Origin: Corticium candelabrum
Taxonomy: Eukaryota; Porifera; Homoscleromorpha; Homosclerophorida; Plakinidae
Length of the DNA stretch: 64,000 nt
Assembly (NCBI RefSeq): GCF_963422355.1
Contig: NC_085091.1
Location: 2,236,523-2,300,522 of the forward strand
Direction of reading: 5' to 3'
The position numbers and the translations under genes are program-made. Shown piece by piece: positions 27,701-40,290 of this stretch (position 1 is the stretch's first letter; each line of letters opens with the position of its first letter). The notes under the pieces are model-generated. The model did no database searches and had not been told where the DNA came from. It was given only the letters and a program-made list of their open reading frames with translations.

Positions 27701-30700
27701 TTGACGATGATTCGGCCGTCAGTGAGACTGTGTTCCAACGAGAAAGGAGCTGCTGTGATTGTACTTGTAGCTCTACCTCTTCCTTTTCTAATCAGATTCC
27801 AATTCGTTTGTTCTGAATCGTCACCATTCACTTCGTTTTCGTCGATTTCGCGAACACGAGCCACATACACACTGACATCACGACCGTCTGGAGTGAGCTG
27901 TAAACTGACTTCATTTTCGTAGCTAAGATTATTGGACAGATAACAGATCAAAGTCAGAGTTGTTTCCTTGTCTGACATACTCAATGGTAAATCAATCAAT
28001 GTGAGGGGAATGTCGGGATGTTCATGACTGACAGTCAATGCCAAAGCTGCCACTGTGCTTTGTAGAGAATCGATTTTACCTTTGTCATCGACAGGCTTGC
28101 ATCCAGCTGTTATTATCCATACGTTAGGTACAGAATTAGGATACTGCTGGGCCAGCTCCTGAACCAAATGTATTACCGGCCAGCAGAAACGCCTTTGGTA
28201 TTCCTCAAACTGCTCATACGTCATGGTGGTAATGTCATCGTTAGACTGTAAACGTTGTTTAACTCCTCCTGTTGTCAACATAACTATGTCGGTAAAAGGA
28301 GTCGCTGATTGAAGAAGTTCATTTGCACGAGACTCAAAATTGGCCGGAAAGCTATCTGTATCTTCAAATTCAAATAGATCATTCGTTACGCTTTGCCGAG
28401 ATAAATCATCACTCAGCCTCTGACCCAAAGTGCCAGTTGTTGCAAAAACTGCAAACGTGCGACTAACATCAATCTTTTCACTTCCAGATAAAGATAGCTG
28501 AGACAATCGTTTCCATTCAAGTCTCCAAAAATGAGGTCGTTCGTCGTTAGCCTTTAAGATGCTAGTTACCGTCACGTCTGTCAGTTGGACAACAGTGCGA
28601 CCTGTTTCATGATCAATAACTGTTACCGCTCCAGAGCGTTTTCTCTCCGCAGTCCCAGTAATCTTGACAAGCACCCAAATTCTTGGTGGCACAAGACCAT
28701 TGACCTTGAATCCTCCTACAAAATCAGGATATGAAACTATTGCTTTCTCCGCAGCGTTGGAAAAACTTGCAGCCATATTGTATAAAGCAAGCGTCACGCC
28801 AAATGCTGAAACAAAACAATGAAAATCGTTAGTTGTACTGAAAGTGCTCTCGAAAATAAGAAAAATACTTTGCAAACATGTATCCAATAAAGCTGGATGG
28901 CAATTAAATTTATGCATTTCTCGTTCTACGCCAGAGGGAGCCTCTACTAGAGCCAAACATTCTGAGTACTCGTTGTTCATCAGTGCGTATTTTACTCCCT
29001 TGAAAGCAGAACCTAGACTGAATCCATGCACACTTTCCAAGCTGTTAACCATCTTGTAAAAGTCATCCATTGACAGGCGGCGTACACATCGTTCTTTCAC
29101 TGCATCAAAGTCGTCAATAGGCAAAGCAACATCATCTTGCTGTTGAGTGCTAATGATGCTGTGAGAATGACGTTGCCAAGTTCCGTTAACATGCTGTGTG
29201 TATACTCCTATCGAGTATGTTGAACGTCCTCGACGTTCAGCAACTGTGGTGACCGTAGCTTTGCTGTCTTTGGCAAATAAACGATGCTCCAACGTGACAT
29301 TGATGAGGAGAAAAGACGCAGAATCGACCAGCTGTTTGGCAGCTTCGTAGCAGATCTCGAGATGAGCAGCAGCTGGTATAACTACGTTTTCTTGGATGAC
29401 GTGATCGGCAAGCCACGGCAGAGCTGCACCGTCGTAGCTACACTGCCACACAATCGACTCTTTTTCTACGCATTTCGGCTTTACAGCACGTCGCTGTCCT
29501 AACAAAGGATGACTCGTTACAGGAAACAGATTTCTGTTTGTAAAGTTTGAGTCACATGTCCAACAGAGCTCGCGCTGCCAAGGATACAGAGGTAGAGGTG
29601 TAAAAGTGTGATCGTTTGGCCTATAGAGAGCAGTGAAGTCGACAGTAACTCCTGTGATGTAGAGAGAACCCAAAGAGTAAAGAAAGTTGTGACGGTCATT
29701 GGCAACTTGTGAAATGTCCTTTGAACGTCTCAGCGTTGGCGTTGCATGGGCTTCTTGGCTTAATCCCAAGGCGAAAAATATTTGCTTCATGGCAGGCACG
29801 AGAACGGAGTGAGCACCAATTTCTATGAAGTGCTTGAAACCATCGTTCAAGAGATTCTCGATGGCACCTTTGAATCTCACTTGACTTCGAATATTAGTCC
29901 ACCAATACTCTGCGGATGCAACCATTTCTGACGTCACGTAGTCGGCAGTAACTGTAGACATCATGGGAACGGAACAAGTAGCATCAATGACAGATTGAAG
30001 CTTTCGAAGCTTCTTCAAGACAGATGCTTGTAGAGTCGCCTGTTGGTAGCTGTGAAACGCACTGGTGATGGGCAAGAAAATGGCACTTATGTTCGACCTC
30101 TTCAGAGTTGCTTGCACTTGCTCCAGAGCTGACTTGCTACCGGACAATACGACCTGACTAGGACTGTTGACAGCCGCAATATCAATATTCTCAAATTGAT
30201 ATCCATCTTCCCTTTCTTTGAAAAATTGTGATTGAGGTGGAAGGTGTCTCTTTACGGTTTCTACGTCTGAAAAAACAGCAAGCATTGTGCCGTTTCCTAC
30301 AGTTCTTCTTAGTAGACGACCGCAATGGTAGATGACTTTGACCGCTTGCGGTAGAGTGAGAACTCCGGCCGCATGACTGGCGGCTATTTCTCCAACACCG
30401 TGCCCCACTACAACAGACGGAAATATGCCGCAAGATCGCAGCAGTTCTGTTAATGCCACTTCGACGGCAAAAATGGCGGGTTGAGCAATATCTATCACAA
30501 ACAATGCGTATATAGGAAGTAGACAACAGAGTCATTGATTAGCTTCCAAACATAAACAAAAACACTCTCACACTTAAGGTAGATACAACATCAACTTCTG
30601 CCTAGCCCCTAAAAAGCTTGGCAGTTAGAAACGCTGTCATAAATTTTCCTAAAATACTATTTTTATAACTTCAAAGCAGACATTGTCTGTAGATACTTCG

Positions 30701-32956
30701 TTTAGTCGGACAGTGTCGGATGTCCGACTGTTAGATACTGCTCTGCAGCTAGTACTGTATGAAAACTGTCCTTTTTAGAGCTATTTTATGCTGATTTCAT
30801 AAATGCAGCGTTCGAGTTCTACTTACCTGGCTGACTAATGATACTGTTCTCTTGCTGTTCGGTCAACTCCTTTATCAGCGACCATTTTGCACCTCGTTGC
30901 TTCAGTAAGTATCCAATTTCCTAAAAAGTCGACAATTAGAAGTCACTCATCAGTCTTGAAATTAACGCAAAATATACTTACTCCAATTTTTCTTGCAAAC
31001 ACTGGTTGTTCTTTGATCAGTTGCCTCGCCATTGCCCACCACTGTGTTCCCATTCCGGAGTAGACGAAGACAAGAGGCCGACGTGTTTCTTCACCCACGA
31101 CTGTGGCTGATACCAAACTTTTTGAGACTTTGTCATTGTGGAAGTCATGTAGAACACTGGCGGTTTCTTGTGGAGTTGGAGCAACAACGGCTAAGCGATG
31201 AGTGTGATGGTGAGCACGAAGGGCGGCGCTGTACAAGATATCTCTAAATATCTTAGTACTGTCCGCTGTTTGAAGCAGGAAAGAAGCCCAGTTATGTGCA
31301 TGTTCTTTTAAGGCAGCGAGTGAGGCTGCAGAGATTACCAATAGCTGTGCAGAAGCTCCTATTGTGCTGTTTTTATTACCATAATCAGAACATGGAATCT
31401 TCCTCATCCGACGTGGTGTGGGAGCTTCTTGCATTACAATGTGAGCATTTGCGCCACCAAATCCAAACGAACTACAGCCAATCAACGCTGGACCGTCGTG
31501 ATAAGGAAAATCAGTAAGAAGAGTTGGAATTTTCAGTTTCAAAACATCAAACTAAAAATTGCATTGAACTACACTCTGGTTAATTAAAAATCGCATGCCA
31601 TTATCTTCTTACATTGACTTTCGGATTGGGATTTTTGAAATGAACAACTGGCGCTATCTGTTTCATGCGTAACTCCAGGGCGGCCTTGATGGCTCCAGCA
31701 ACCCCAGCCGCACCTTCAGTGTGTCCAAAGTTAGACTTAACCGAACCGACGTAAAGACTTGGTTGAGTTTGATCGCGACATTTGCCCAACACTTGGCCCA
31801 GTGCGTTGCCTTCTGTTGTGTCGCCAGCTTGTGTCACCGTTCCATGAGCTTCAACAGCAACCACCTGACTAGGATGCACGCCCGCGTTTCTGTAAGCTTT
31901 CTCCAATACTGCAACTTGAGCCTCATAGCTAGACTGAGCGACACCATCCGTTTTACCGTCGGTACCGAAAGCACCGCCACGTATGATGGCGTAGATGCCG
32001 TCATTATCAGCAAGAGCCTTTGACAGTGGTTTCAACACAATCATTGCGGCTCCTTCGCTTCTTGCATATCCATCAGTAGAAGCGTCAAAACTTTTGCATT
32101 TGCTGTCGCCTGCCAGCATCTGTGCTTGTGACAGGCCTATGCTTACTGCAGGAAGAAGTAGAAGATTTACTCCTCCTGCCAAAGCTAAATTACAGTCTCC
32201 GCGACGCAATGCGTCGCAGGCAAGATGAATGGCGTAAAGTGAAGAGGAACAAGCCGTAGAGATGGTTAAGCTAGGACCGCGAAAGTCAAACTGGTAAGAA
32301 ATTCGGTTAGAAATCATACACGGGTTGTTGCCTGAGCTGGTGTACGCGGTCATGTTTTGCAAAGGCTCGGTGCAGAAAGCTGCGTATTCTACACAAACAT
32401 TCAATTTAGGAAACAACACGACACGGGATTCGCAAATGTCAAACAAATTGGAACTAACCATCAGTTAAAACCCCGCTGTACACTCCTGTGTTGCTCCCCT
32501 GCAGACTGCTGGCAGGTATGCCACCGTCCTCCAAAGCTTCCCAAGTTACTTCAAGAAGTAACCGTACTATAAACAATTACGTCGAAGTGTACACAAATAG
32601 AACAACATGTGTTTGCCTAACTCACCTAGTGGATCCATGTGACTCGCTTCAGCGGGCGACATAGAGAAGAAATTGCGATCAAAGTGATCATTAGGCGTCG
32701 TCAAGTATCCGCAACAATGGTTGTACATTCTACCAGGCACCTTCTTTTTTGGGTTGTAGTAGCTCGACGCGCCGTAAAAACGATCTTCAGCAGGCGTAGT
32801 GCAATCAGCTCCTTTGGAAAGCAACTTCCACAACGCAGCGACGTCGTTAGCTCCATTTGGAAAACGACAGCCTATGCCGACGATGGCAATATGCTGATTT
32901 CTGTCATCAGCAATGGTAGAGTTGTCCTTGTCAGTGTCTGCCAGTTGATGCCCCAT
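24772..32956 (-). CDS. Type I PKS/FAS-like synthase, copy A, with degenerate acyltransferase
   Basis: Exons: 32956-32626, 32566-32459, 32388-31613, 31551-30982, 30920-30827, 30491-28869 and 28805-24772, in frame, about 2,511 aa. Order (approximate residues): KS 20-445 with Cys193, His328 and His369; AT from 570; DH about 945-1210; structural non-catalytic region to 1520; ER-like 1530-1775; KR from about 1845 (TGGLKGFG, later SS and Tyr in GSYCAAN); ACP Ser about 2153 (GVDSI); TE with GHSFG and GGHNF. The enzyme should build and partly reduce an acyl chain iteratively in the cytosol. Oddities: AT reads GHGVGE (nucleophile lost, Gly658) and YHCGRL (Arg to Cys, about 683). The KS motif is HGTVT, not HGTGT. 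DH reads [10 protein letters not shown], losing the motif Gly. The ER has no GGxGxxA motif. The frame is nevertheless fully open, so it is probably expressed. Confidence 0.92.
28806..28868 (-). other. 63-base, in-frame, stop-free intron 6 of PKS A
   Basis: The donor CAAA-GTATTT and acceptor TTTGTTTCAG are conserved at the aligned intron of copy B (51018-51081). There the intron contains an in-frame stop, so splicing there is needed. In copy A the intron is 63 bases with no in-frame stop. Retention would add 21 residues just after the DH active-site helix ([10 protein letters not shown]). Confidence 0.7.
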
Positions 32957-33060
32957 TATGGTTTACTGATTCATCGGGTCACTTTCTAGGATACTCCAAT
33001 TGTTGCTGCTACTGCAGATGCTTGACTCTAGACTAACCGCTAGACGACGATTACACACGA
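32957..33060 (-). promoter_or_regulatory. Conserved 5' flank of PKS A
   Basis: About 100 bases upstream of the ATG match the flank of PKS B at 59397-59487. Shared blocks are TCATCGGGTCACT, ACTCCAA.TGTTGCTGCT and TAGACGACGATTAC. Similarity then stops, which marks the 5' edge of the duplicated unit. It probably holds the leader and proximal promoter. Confidence 0.55.
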
Positions 33061-35057
33061 CGTTATCTACCGCAATCAAGAAGACGAGTTCCGCGATCGT
33101 GTAATTTAAACCCACTATTATTCTATAGCGTATTAGAGCAAGTCTAATTTTGTAATCGGAAAGTGCTATCCGAGACAACGTTCCATAGTCATGTGGCCCA
33201 AGCAACTCTGGCACCGTTTGCCTGGAATCAGACAGCTAACCCTTTTCACGGTAAACACACAGTAGGAAGTTTTCAGTCCCTAAAATTAAAACGGAACCCA
33301 AAATCCATTACACTTCTAAGTACCTAGAACAGAGGCTGACACGTAGCGTTAGCTTGGCAACGTTAGCAGCATGCAGCGTCGTCGTCACCGTGATCTATAC
33401 GTTTGCTTATGTCTTTGCCCCACTGACTCAATTCCAAATGTGCTTTCTAATCTGTACATACACAGAAAGCGTAATTGCGAAATTCGTAACTTAGGGGAGT
33501 GTCCGTAAGACAACACCAAGACAAACGACGCGTGTCACCACCGACAACTGTCTACGTATACAGAGCTCGATTCTGATTAAATTAGATTTACATTACCTAC
33601 CCACCCAAACATCCATCCCTTCGTCAAGCACGCCGTCATTTACGCCTCCACAACCCCTCTCCCACCATCCGGTCGGTCATTCACACGGAAAATACCAGAA
33701 CTACGTGCATGGTGACGTCTCAGCGTGCGAAATTGAGTTGCAGAGTAGTGGTGCCTTTATTGGTTGTGGTGCCATATGAGCTACGAGCAACACTAGAGGC
33801 TTAGCGAGTGATACGCCCTCGCCGCGCTAACAAGCCTTGGAGTTCTGTTTCCGGGACTTTCCCTGATTATTCGACTCGTCGCGGAACAGGAAAACCGCTG
33901 GACAGTGTTAATTGAGCCATGTCTTGACGGTTAGTCTTACTTACGTGTTCTGGACTTCAGTTACATCAATCAATTCAGGCCTAGACACAAACAAGCAAAT
34001 AGTTGACTTTAGATATACAAATAAAATAGGTTGGTTGTTTAGTTTCTGGTCATTTCCATTTTCCTGGTTTTTAAGAAAAAGTTGCGATATATTCTTATGA
34101 TTGTAAATGTACATAATAGTAAAACGTGGAAATTGTAACTGTAACCCAAATTGATTCGAATTAGGAAGGTAAAACCTGTGATATGTTGCAAGTATGCGAG
34201 CAGGAAAACATCACAAATAATTTAGATGTTGACCATAAATATTGCATCCACAATTCCATCATATTCGTCCACAAGTGTAAACACATTGTAAGTAAATACA
34301 GTTTAGTGGTTTCAATTATTTGTCTCTCTATTCATCTCAAACAGTCTGACTGTCAAACATACGCAATATCACTTGCACTCAGTTGAATATACTAGTGCTC
34401 TAGCTAGAGTGCTAACTAATGCCATATGAAATTGCTGTACAGGTAGTTGGGCTGCATGGTAACCATCCATCACGAAATGGCATCAACAACAATAGGTAAC
34501 ACAAAGATTGAATTACAAAAATATGCTGCAACTTTGGTAGAATATATGAAAAGTCAGGAAAATGATCAGAAACCAAACGGGTCAAGTCTGGTTTGTGGTA
34601 CATCAACGGATTATATTTCAAGGAAAACCGGTATTTACTTAATTGTCTCAGCAGCCGCTGTGTGAGCTGCATTCTTGTGTAGGCCTGAAGGGATCCATGG
34701 CCCACAATCTACAGTAAAGTGACCACAGTCCTGAATGCATTTAGTTCCTATTTACAGCTGGTCCTACACGCACATTTGTCTGTTTGACTATCCGTTTGTC
34801 TGTCTTTGTCTTTCAACACAGAAAACCGCAAAAACGGTTCAATTTCTTCCAGCATTCTAGTTTGCTGTGTTCACATACTAAAAATATAATAGGAAGCCCT
34901 AATTACCTTGCACGCACAGAAAAATGCAAATAATGTATCTGTCCACCCCCACTAGATCTAGGAAGCAGGAAATCATGCAGTCAAGGATAGCCTATGCTGG
35001 AGCAAACGTGTTAGTCTCTCCACCTTACAGAAGCGAGTCTCTTGTCTCTACTCAGCT
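33061..35057. other. Intergenic region, PKS A to Patched-like gene
   Basis: Upstream regions of two divergent genes. I see no domain-bearing frame, no RNA gene and no long repeat. Short open frames of 60-100 codons here have no recognisable features. Confidence 0.5.
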
Positions 35058-38000
35058 TTGATGAAACATAGAAGCATCAATCGCTGTCGGCTTGACCGAT
35101 ATCACAGGCTACTACGGAGTGTGTTTGCTCGCTATGGCATGTTCGTGGCGCGTCAACCTCTACCTTTTGTCATTATTCCCACGCTGGTGGCTGCCTTGCT
35201 CGCTATGGGTATGATACGACTTCATGAAGAAACAAGCAGGGAGTATCTCTTCACTCCAACCAACGGGCGTGCCAAGGATGAGCGAAACGTGGAAGCACGT
35301 TTGTTTTTCATGAACGATACCCAGGAATTCGACGGTCTTCGCCTGCCGAACTTTGGCAGGTTTGTTCATCTCATAATTATTCCCAAAATGCCATCTCTCA
35401 AGACGGTAATCCAAGAAGATGTAATGACAGAAATTATCCGTCTTGCAGATTTTGTCAAAAATTATTCGTCACCTCTTCCGTACCAACAGGTCTGTGCCGT
35501 CAAAGAAGGACAGTGCGTGCATGATTCTCTCCTACAACTCATCTACAGCAACAGATCCAGATATCTGCAGCGAAACTTCACATTTCCAGTCACTGAGTCA
35601 GATACTGGTGACTTCTTGTTTCTTGGCAATAACTTGGGTGGACTAGAGTACGAGTACCATACACCAAATGACATCGTTAGTGCTGCCGCTGCCAAGATAG
35701 AATTCTGGCTCAGAGATACCAAAGACAGTAAAAAATGGGAAGAAGAAGTACTCGATCACTTGAAGAATTTCGACTCTGACATTATCGATTTTAAGCCATC
35801 CACGTCTCAGGCAATCGACACAGAAATGGCGGCTCTAACAAAAGATGCGATACCGCTCGTCTCTATTTCGTTTACTTTGCTCATCACGTTTGTTGTGGTG
35901 TCACTCCTCATGTTGGACTGGGTACGCACCAAGCCAATGATCGGTCAATTGGGTGTGTTATCACCAGGCTTGGCTGTAGCTGCAACCATTGGTTTTCTCT
36001 CTGCAATTGGTGTCGACTTCTGCAACGTGGTGGCCTCAATGCCATTTCTCATTATGGGTAAGAATCTTCACAGTTGTTACTAATGATTTTGCACCACCTA
36101 TTGAGTGCAGTAGACTCTTGCTACACCTGCATATCCCAACTTCCAGTGCCAATAAGTTCAAGCTCCCCGATATGATGATGGCCCTCATCACAACAATTAT
36201 TGTGTTACTCAAACTGACCATCTATCTATCTGATGACCAAGTTGCTACGCAAGTGCTCTTACACATTCACACTCACAAAAATCGCTTGATTGCAAGACTG
36301 AGATTCATGCATTTGCTCGGACCCCCACAGAGCGCTCGTTGGTTCTAGACCACTATGCAAGCAGACTGTACGGTAATGTATACTAAAAGTCTAATGTACA
36401 ACGATTGTTTTTATTGCAGGCATAGGGGTAGATGACATGTTCATTATCATTGAGGCTTATCGTCATACGAAGCCTGAAGATACTGTAGAAACAAGAATGA
36501 ACCATACTTTCGTGGAGGCGGCAGTTTCTATCACAATCACCTCCATTACAGATTTTCTGGGATTTGCCATAGGCGCCATTACGTTTTTCCCATCTGTCCA
36601 GCTGTTTTGTATTTACACATCAGTGGCGGTCATTTTTGATTACATCCTGCAAATTACGTTATTTGCAGCGTTCATGGCATACGACGCTCGTCGTGAAGAT
36701 GCCAATCGTCATGCTGTCACGATGCAAGTTGTGCTGCCCAAGTCAGAGTCTGATACAAAGAGCCGGACATATCGTATCTGCTGCAGCGGAGGAGTAAAGA
36801 AGGATGGCAAGATTGTGGCAGAACAGGAGGAACATCTTGCAGTAAAAGTGATTGGTCAATTCTATGGACCGTTCTTAGTCAAAAAACCAGTAAAAGTCGC
36901 CATCATGGTGGTGTTTGCCATCTACATTGCGGTGTCAGTGTACGGATGCACCAGAGTGAAAGAAGGATTAGAACTAAAAAATTTAGCCAGAGATGACTCT
37001 GACACACACATATACTTTGACAGACAAAATGAATTCTTTGTTGAGTATGGACTGCAGGTGATGTTCATGAAGACAGAGCCAGTCGACTACTGGGATGAGA
37101 CCGTGCAGAGTGACATCGACAGTGCGATCACTGACTTGATCAACACAAAATATGTGGGAGCCGCGTCACCAAGGAAAGTCACGTGGTGGCTGCACGACTT
37201 CTTGGATTTTATGAAGAAAACACAAGGTCAACGTGCTGCAAGTGTTGATAAAAACATGGCTATGAATATTCTTCACATATTCTTGAAGCATCCATTCTAC
37301 AAACAGTACCAATTGGATATTCAATTCAACAACGACGAGACGTCCATCAAAGCAACGCGTTTCTTCATCCAGACCAATAACCTCACTGATGCTAACTTAG
37401 AACGTGGCATGATGACGACGTTCCGAGATATCGCTGAGCGTCACGGTCTGGTGGCTTATCATCCAGCATTTATATTCTATGATCAATACACTGCCGTCCT
37501 TCCTAACACATTGCAGAATATTGGTATAGCTCTCATAACCATGTTGATCGTGGCAATTCTCATAATTCCTCATCCACTCTGCGCTTTTATCATCGTCCTT
37601 GCTATCCTGTCCATCGACCTGGGGGTGATCGGTATTATGCAGTTCTGGGACGTCAACTTGGATTCAATATCAATGATCAACATTATCCTTTGCATTGGAT
37701 TTTCTGTTGACTTTTGTGCACACATAACGTATGCTTTCATGGTATCCAAGTTCAACACACGAGACGAGCGGGCTGTAGATGCACTCTGTCAGTTAGGTTA
37801 TCCCATAATGCAAGGAGCTGTATCCACTACATTGGGTGTTCTACCACTGGCATTCTCTAACACTTACATCTTCCGTTCTTTCTTCAAGACTCTGTTCCTT
37901 GTGATAAGTCTCGGATTCTTACATGGTATGGTTGTTCTTCCCGTGGTCATGTCACTCATTGGTCCAACAGAAAAGACCAAACCTGTAGTTGATTCTAGTG

Positions 38001-38092
38001 GTACACGCGTGGAAATCAGTGGTCCCAACTTTGACTTGACATATGCAAACAAAATTGGTAGTGCAGAAGAACTAGAAGATAGAAGAGTATAA
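35058..38092 (+). CDS. Patched-domain (PTCHD-like) RND-type membrane protein
   Basis: Exon 1 (35058-36057) and exon 2 (36420-38092) join in frame to about 890 aa. A first transmembrane segment (PFVIIPTLVAALLAMGM, about residues 36-54) is followed by a large extracellular loop with N-glycosylation sites (NYS, NFT). Then comes a sterol-sensing/Patched block of five or six membrane spans with GIGVDDMFII, the RND-family GxxxDD motif, split by the intron. A second loop and second block contain GFSVDFCAHITYAF. The tail is short and polar. This is the twelve-span plan of Patched, Dispatched, NPC1 and PTCHD proteins, which move sterols or lipids using ion gradients. It looks closest to the PTCHD3/nematode PTR class, but I cannot prove the subfamily. 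It sits between the two PKS genes on the opposite strand. Start: the second codon is also Met. Confidence 0.9.
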
Positions 38093-38713
38093 AACACAAA
38101 GTTGAGGTAGTTAATTAACTAGAAGATTCGTTGCTACATTGAGCTTGATAGACATAGCAAAAGACGGGCAAACAAGCATGAACTGATAGACAACGTTTTG
38201 TATTGAGGAGTAGCATATCTAGACCATACTATAGATGTGTGATTGCATGTGTATAGTATTAGCCATTTGGAAGACTGAAGTACAAGTATATTCGATCAGC
38301 CAAGTCAACTAAGTGGGACGTCTGCAAGAGATGAATGCTCACTGTACATGCAAGTTGCACATGTGTCCTGTCAACTCTACCACAAACGACTTAATCACGT
38401 TTTAGCCTAGAACTAGATGTGTGTCACAGCTCACAGCTAAATTCGTGTGGCTCCTTCTAAGAACTAAGGTGTCTCATTGTGACTAGAAGGAATGCACTAG
38501 AACTAATGAACCCTTTTAAAAATAACTTTCATTGCAATATAAATAATTAACTATATTATGTATAATCGAATTAACCAGTAATTAAAAACTTAGCTTATTG
38601 AACTGCCCATTAAATGTACAGTCTCCTCTGCTATTCTACTAGTTTCACCAAACTCTTTAGTTCAAAACCTGAGTCAAAATTAATGTCCATGTAATCTCTT
38701 TGATTGCCACTAG

Positions 38714-39222
38714 GGACCGTCCGTATTTATTAACATTTTACAAAAACGAAAACTTTTTCGTTTTTACCCAGACCCCTACTTCCCACCCCGAGAACGAAAC
38801 CGTGGATTTCTAATCTGTGCGGTGTCACCTGTATAAGCTGTTAGAGACGATATGTACAGTATTAGTATTAAACTTACTGTACAAAGTCTGTCCCTGCGTC
38901 TGTTGTCTGGAGGTTCATCGTATGCCACAACGTTTCCACCACCTTCTCATAGTCATTCATGGGTCTTGAGTACCTAGGAAACAAGGAGCACTTTACCGCC
39001 ATCTTGCAAATAAGACCCGTACATGTCAATGTCCCGTCTGTGGTCAATTATCGAGCATTTCTCCAGCCTGTTTCTTTACGAGTAGAATACTTGCAAAGCA
39101 CGTTGTCCATAACGGCATTTTTACTTCTGGTTAACCGTTTAGCTAGAGAGCGAAACAAGAATTTATCCCCTCCCTTAAAACAGAAAGTTTTCGTTTTTTT
39201 GTAAAATGCGAACGGCCTCTTA
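38714..39222. mobile_element. MITE with ATTTTACAAAAACGAAAACTTT ends
   Basis: The left end (GACCGTCCGTATTTATTAAC, then a TTTTACAAAAACGAAAACTT block) is an imperfect inverted repeat of the right end (AGTTTTCGTTTTTTTGTAAAA, then TGCGAACGGCC). The interior of about 420 bases has no transposase. Confidence 0.55.
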
Positions 39223-39664
39223 TAATAACCTGTATTAATCACATAATTCAATTCTCTTGTTCCTGACTAGGCAAAGAAACCCAAATGTTCAAGCATGGGG
39301 CTTGGAAGAGATCCAGGGTCCGTGACCCTTCCGGCCATTTTAATTTTCAATTTTCAAATTTCAATTTTATTTTTCATTTTTCATTTTTCAATTTTTTTGT
39401 CAAAGGTTTTCAATTATTTCGCTAAAAATTTAATTCAGCGAGCAAATTTCTATTTTTAATTTTTCATATTTTAATTTTTGTTTTGATTTTTCATTTTCCA
39501 TTTTTCATTTTTCTATTTTCAAGTTTCTATTTTTGATTAGATCTGGTTGAGTTGAATGTGAAAAAAATTGAACGTGGAAAGAACGAAAATGAACACAGCA
39601 AGAACGAAAAATAAAACAGCCTTGTGCCAAGTATGCTGCAGGGAGTCTTGTGGAACGCGAGCCC

Positions 39665-40032
39665 TACTGTCTGTTCCCCATAAGTGTGAACTTTGAAAAT
39701 CATCTATATCTCCGCTGTTATTTGGACTTTTGCGATGATCTCGGTATCGTTAGAAACCGCTAGGTTTGGCATTTTTGTTTATCAAATTATCTAAGCCCTT
39801 CCTCTAAAGGAAACGGAAGGATAATACTTTTGCATATCAAAGAAAAATGGGTGGAGCAATGATATTATCCAATTATCTTGTAAGACCAACCGATCAGCAA
39901 CTGGAACATTTAGGATAATTGGTGTAACATGGGCCAACTGGAGCAGCTCCTAGTGCTCTAATGAGCACACCTGGTGTGACATCTACTTCATTACTCACTT
40001 CGAGTTCACACTTACGGGGAATAGACAGTAGT
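39665..40032. mobile_element. MITE, CTACTGTCTRTTCCCC family, copy 1
   Basis: The left end CTACTGTCTGTTCCCCATAA and right end TTACGGGGAATAGACAGTAG form a long inverted repeat extending into GTGTGAACT. The interior (ATATCTCCGCTGTT, then TGCGATGATCT.GGTAT) matches, in reverse orientation, the element at 56751-57234. Confidence 0.75.
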
Positions 40033-40290
40033 CATAGCTCAACACAGTAGAGAGCCCTTTTCATTCCAACGCGTGCTGCTGATTGGAAGGGGTAGAGTGG
40101 TTCTTCGACAACTTCCGCTCTAGGACAATCTCTTGCAATTTCCGCTCTAACGAGAAGAAAATCTCCCACTCCCCCCAAATAATCAATCTCAGGTGCGAGC
40201 AGCCATTGCTGATGAGCACAGTACATATGCATGGTATATGAATTTATCTATTACCACATAAAATTCTAACAATTGCAACAGTCTATCTAA

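Larger units (their letters stand above)
38093..40290. other. Intergenic region with MITEs and AT-rich low complexity
   Basis: This holds the 3' flank of the Patched-like gene, a MITE at 38714-39222, a T-rich TTTTCAATTTT-type low-complexity stretch at about 39335-39535, and a second MITE at 39665-40032. No gene is recognisable. Confidence 0.55.

Noticed and set aside
24772..30504. A single uninterrupted 1,910-codon PKS exon
   Set aside because: Comparison with copy B shows a conserved 63-base intron at 28806-28868 that is simply open in frame in copy A.
34412..34705. Open frames upstream of the Patched-like gene on both strands
   Set aside because: They are short, lack recognisable motifs and have no splice-consistent continuation.
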